From positions 1 to 8,809 of the forward strand of contig CAZGOS010000120.1 in the NCBI GenBank assembly GCA_964527795.1: a DNA stretch of 8,809 bases. The letters are read 5' to 3'. The position numbers and the translations under genes are program-made. Numbering within the stretch: position 1 is the stretch's first letter; each line of letters begins with the position of its first letter. Under the pieces are notes generated by a model, which was not told where the DNA came from, did no database searches, and was given only the letters and a program-made list of their open reading frames with translations. This document shows positions 6,265-8,809 of the stretch, piece by piece. The DNA is from SMXL01 sp964527795. Its GTDB lineage: Bacteria > Bacteroidota > Rhodothermia > Rhodothermales > UBA10348.

Positions 6265-8809
6265 ATGTCAATACCACCCATTTCACGCCGAAATCCAGGC
6301 GAGGTAACGCGGCTTTCGTTTGGGCAGCAACGGCTTTGGTTTCTGGATCAACTCGATCCCGGCAAACCCACCTATAACATACCGGCTGTCTATCAGATAT
6401 ACGGATCTTTGAATGTTTCGGTGCTCGAACAGTGCTTCTCCGAGCTGGTCCGGCGCCATGAATCGCTCCGCACACATTTTGACGTCGTTGACGGCGAGCC
6501 CGTGCAAGTCATTGTCAATCCTTTTTCGGTACGGATAGACGTGGTGGATCTCACCGCACTTTCTGACAAGGGAGGCGAATCGGAGGCTCTCAGACTCATC
6601 GGCGAAGAGAGTGTAATGCCTTTCGATTTGTCATCGGTACCCCTTTTTCGAGTCAAAGTTTATCTGCTCCGTGCTGACAGAAGTCTCCTGTTTCTTTTAA
6701 TGCATCACGCTATTTCGGATGGCTGGTCCATGAAGGTACTTTTTGATGAGCTTTCGTCGCTCTACGGGACGATTTCTGCAGGAATGCCCACCCGTCTTCC
6801 CGAACCCACGATTCAGTACGGCGACTTTGCCGAGTGGCAACACGACCGGCTTCTGGGCGAGGCGCTTCGCGACGACCTGGGTTACTGGAGGAGACAGCTC
6901 CATGGCATGTCCGAGCTGGAATTACCCGCCGATGTATGCCGGACTGACGTTCACCGGCACGTCGGCGCGGACGAATCCATCGAACTGTCCAGGGAACTGA
7001 CGAATGCCCTCAAGCAGCTTGGCGCCAGTGAAGGAGTCACGCTGTTCATGACGCTGCTTGCAGTCTTCAAGATCCTGCTCTTTCGTCTTACCGGTCAGGA
7101 GGATCTGGTGGTCGGGGCTCCCATTTCCGGAAGGAACCGAATCGAAGTTGAGCAGACGATCGGCCTTTTTCTGAATATGATACCGCTTCGCACCCGGCTC
7201 TCCGGCGATCTCGTGTTTAGAGAGCTGTTGCAACGCGTGCGCGATGTTAATCTGGACGCCTATATGCGCCAGAATCTGCCGTTTGAAAAGCTGGTCGAGG
7301 CGTTAAGTCCCGAGCGCAACCTGGAGCGCGATCCGATCATCAGTTCGATGGTCAACTTTGTACCGCCGTCGTGGGCACAACTCGATTTAAGCGGCATGGA
7401 GGTACGGATACTACGTCTCGAGCATCGCACGGCACGTTTCCCGCTCTCACTTTATGTCGGTGAGGAGTCGGGTCGCCTGTTCATGAGCGTGGTCTATCAG
7501 TCGGCTCTATTCAGCCCGGAGAGCATGAAAAGCTTTACGGAGCAGTACAAGTATCTGTTGGAGCAGATCGTTTCCGGCCCTGAAAAGCGTCTGTCAGAAT
7601 ACTCGCTTGTGACTGAGAGTGCCAGGGCCATTCTGCCGGATCCTGCGAAAGAGCTGGATGAACCACACCATCGGCCCGCGCCGGAGCAGTTTTTGTCATG
7701 GGCGATGAAGGCGCCTCTTGCCACGGCGATTTCACGAGCAGACCGGACGTGGTGCTACCTTGATCTCGCAGAGTCATCAGAAAAAGTCGCCTGCGGGCTT
7801 CTCACAAACGGCCTTGAAAAGGGTGACGTCGTTGCCGTCGATGGGTCACCAGGCTTCGCATTGATCGTCAGCGTTTTAGGGGTGATGCGAAGCGGAGGCG
7901 TGATTCTCATACTCGATTCAGCGCTTCCGGATTTGAGAAAGAAGGTCATGATCGAGCAGGCGGCGGCAAAACTCATGCTGACACCGGATGACGACCGCGA
8001 TGTGATTCGGCTTCGAACAGTTCAGCACGTTAAGGAAGATGCTCTTTCCATCCCGCTGGGAAGTTCTCAGAACGCCGCCGAAAAGCATCTCCTCAGCGAT
8101 TCTGTAACAAAAAACGAGCTTCCGATTGTCGGCCCCGCAGACGCGGCGTATATCTTTTTCACATCCGGAACTACAGGAATCCCGAAAGGGGTTCTGGGAA
8201 GTCATAAGGGACTAAGTCATTTTCTGGAGTGGCAGCGAAAAACATTCGATGTCGGCCCCGACGATCGGATCGCCCAGCTGTCGGGTTTATCCTTCGATCC
8301 GGTTCTGCGAGATATCTTTTTACCGCTCACCAGCGGAGCTGCTCTCTGTATACCAGAGACGAAAGTCAAATTTGACGCAGAGGCCGTCCTGACCTGGCTC
8401 GAGCTGCAGAAGATTACGATCGTGCATATGGTTCCGACAATTGCCCAACTATGGTTATCTGAATCGGAAAGTGAAAGAGAAGACCATGCACTTCGCCACG
8501 CTTTTTTTGCAGGAGAGCCGTTAACGGATCGCCTCGTAGAGCAATGGCGCCGAGTTTTCCCTGGATGCGGGATCATCAATCTCTACGGTCCGACAGAGAC
8601 GACGCTCGTTAAGTGCTGGTATCGAGTCCCGGTCGAAGCAAACCCTGGAGTGCAACCGCTTGGAACGTCACTTCCTCAGACGCAGGTGCTTGTCATGACT
8701 CCAGACAAACAGTTGTGCGGTATAGGAGAACCGGGAGAGATTGTCGTCCGCACACCATTTCGGACATTTGGTTATATCAATGTCAGATCCGAAAACGCAA
8801 GAGGATTCG
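6265..8809 (+). CDS. Non-ribosomal peptide synthetase, condensation-adenylation module, 3'-truncated
   Basis: 848 codons are visible with no stop, so the gene continues past the window. The ATG at 6265 is the only plausible start: the frame upstream reads back to a TGA at 6100 without another ATG, GTG or TTG, and the condensation core begins 16 residues in. There is no good Shine-Dalgarno. Domain order is condensation (about 17-450), linker, then adenylation (about 476 to the end). The adenylation domain would activate an amino acid as its adenylate and load a carrier protein, expected downstream beyond the window; the condensation domain would join an upstream acyl or peptidyl donor to it. 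The product is unknown. The gene follows the glucan-hydrolase genes after a 217-base gap on the same strand and is probably a separate transcription unit at the edge of a biosynthetic cluster. No loading module or other cluster gene is visible. Confidence 0.95.
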   Translation, partial: MSIPPISRRNPGEVTRLSFGQQRLWFLDQLDPGKPTYNIPAVYQIYGSLNVSVLEQCFSELVRRHESLRTHFDVVDGEPVQVIVNPFSVRIDVVDLTALSDKGGESEALRLIGEESVMPFDLSSVPLFRVKVYLLRADRSLLFLLMHHAISDGWSMKVLFDELSSLYGTISAGMPTRLPEPTIQYGDFAEWQHDRLLGEALRDDLGYWRRQLHGMSELELPADVCRTDVHRHVGADESIELSRELTNALKQLGASEGVTLFMTLLAVFKILLFRLTGQEDLVVGAPISGRNRIEVEQTIGLFLNMIPLRTRLSGDLVFRELLQRVRDVNLDAYMRQNLPFEKLVEALSPERNLERDPIISSMVNFVPPSWAQLDLSGMEVRILRLEHRTARFPLSLYVGEESGRLFMSVVYQSALFSPESMKSFTEQYKYLLEQIVSGPEKRLSEYSLVTESARAILPDPAKELDEPHHRPAPEQFLSWAMKAPLATAISRADRTWCYLDLAESSEKVACGLLTNGLEKGDVVAVDGSPGFALIVSVLGVMRSGGVILILDSALPDLRKKVMIEQAAAKLMLTPDDDRDVIRLRTVQHVKEDALSIPLGSSQNAAEKHLLSDSVTKNELPIVGPADAAYIFFTSGTTGIPKGVLGSHKGLSHFLEWQRKTFDVGPDDRIAQLSGLSFDPVLRDIFLPLTSGAALCIPETKVKFDAEAVLTWLELQKITIVHMVPTIAQLWLSESESEREDHALRHAFFAGEPLTDRLVEQWRRVFPGCGIINLYGPTETTLVKCWYRVPVEANPGVQPLGTSLPQTQVLVMTPDKQLCGIGEPGEIVVRTPFRTFGYINVRSENARGF
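6313..7614 (+). other. NRPS condensation domain, LCL-like
   Basis: Motifs in order: C1 LSFGQQRLWFLDQL (17-30), C2 RRHESLRTHF (63-72), C3 MHHAISDGWS with catalytic His148 and Asp152 (146-155), C4 YGDFAEWQ (185-192), C5 IGLFLNMIPLRT (299-310), C6 RQNLPFEKLVEAL (335-347) and a C7-like RDPIISSMVNF (355-365). The HHxxxDG core is intact, so activity is expected. The C1 and C3 wording looks like the LCL class, which joins two L-configured residues, rather than an epimerisation or cyclisation domain. The subtype is a reading by eye. Confidence 0.9.
7690..8809 (+). other. NRPS adenylation domain, partial
   Basis: Core motifs: A1-like WCYLDL (496-501), A2-like MRSGGVILILDSALP (541-555), A3 phosphate loop FFTSGTTGIPKG (631-642), A4 FDPVLRDIF (677-685), A5 INLYGPTETT (771-780), and A6-like GEPGEIVVRT with FGYIN (821-839). 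The window ends before A7 (TGD) and the A10 lysine. Aligned by hand to the GrsA phenylalanine pocket, the readable code positions are Asp678, Pro679, Arg682, His721, Phe747, Ala749, Leu773, Leu781, Val782. Asp at the first position argues for an alpha-amino acid substrate. I do not recognise the rest of the code. Confidence 0.88.

Overview
This window reads as part of a chromosome from a Gram-negative bacterium of the Bacteroidota/FCB group. Two of its four genes end in the C-terminal sorting domain of the type IX secretion system (T9SS), with the signature NYPNPFNP in the first. Start codons lack clear Shine-Dalgarno sequences, which is common in that group. The moderately high G+C and the style of the proteins would fit a Rhodothermia- or Balneolia-like member, but that placement is an inference.

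Layout, all on the + strand. (1) 1-1878: 3' part of a secreted GH13 (alpha-amylase family) glycoside hydrolase with a T9SS tail; its N-terminus lies before the window. (2) 1939-3936: a membrane-anchored SGNH/GDSL hydrolase-like protein with TPR repeats inserted in the catalytic domain and more at the C-terminus. (3) 3933-6047: a secreted GH66 enzyme (dextranase family) with an N-terminal signal peptide and a T9SS tail; its first possible start codon overlaps the stop of gene 2. (4) 6048-6264: a 217-base gap with a weak hairpin and a weak promoter-like pair. (5) 6265-8809: the 5' end of a non-ribosomal peptide synthetase (NRPS) gene with a complete condensation domain and most of an adenylation domain, running off the window.

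Genes 1-3 lie close together (60-base gap, then a 4-base overlap) and probably form one transcription unit for extracellular alpha-glucan use. The GH13 enzyme would act on starch/glycogen-type linkages and the GH66 enzyme on alpha-1,6 dextran-type linkages. The SGNH/TPR protein would act at the membrane on an unknown ester or serve an assembly role. No SusC/SusD pair, transporter or regulator is visible. The NRPS begins a different functional block, apparently the edge of a biosynthetic cluster that continues to the right. Its condensation domain looks like the type that accepts a peptidyl or aminoacyl donor, yet no upstream module precedes it. The adenylation pocket residues that can be read do not match a specificity I recognise.

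I saw no tRNA, rRNA, CRISPR array, insertion sequence or sizeable repeat. The most noteworthy items are the T9SS-exported GH66 enzyme, the SGNH domain split by TPRs between two glucan hydrolases, and the NRPS with an orphan first condensation domain and an unassigned substrate code.
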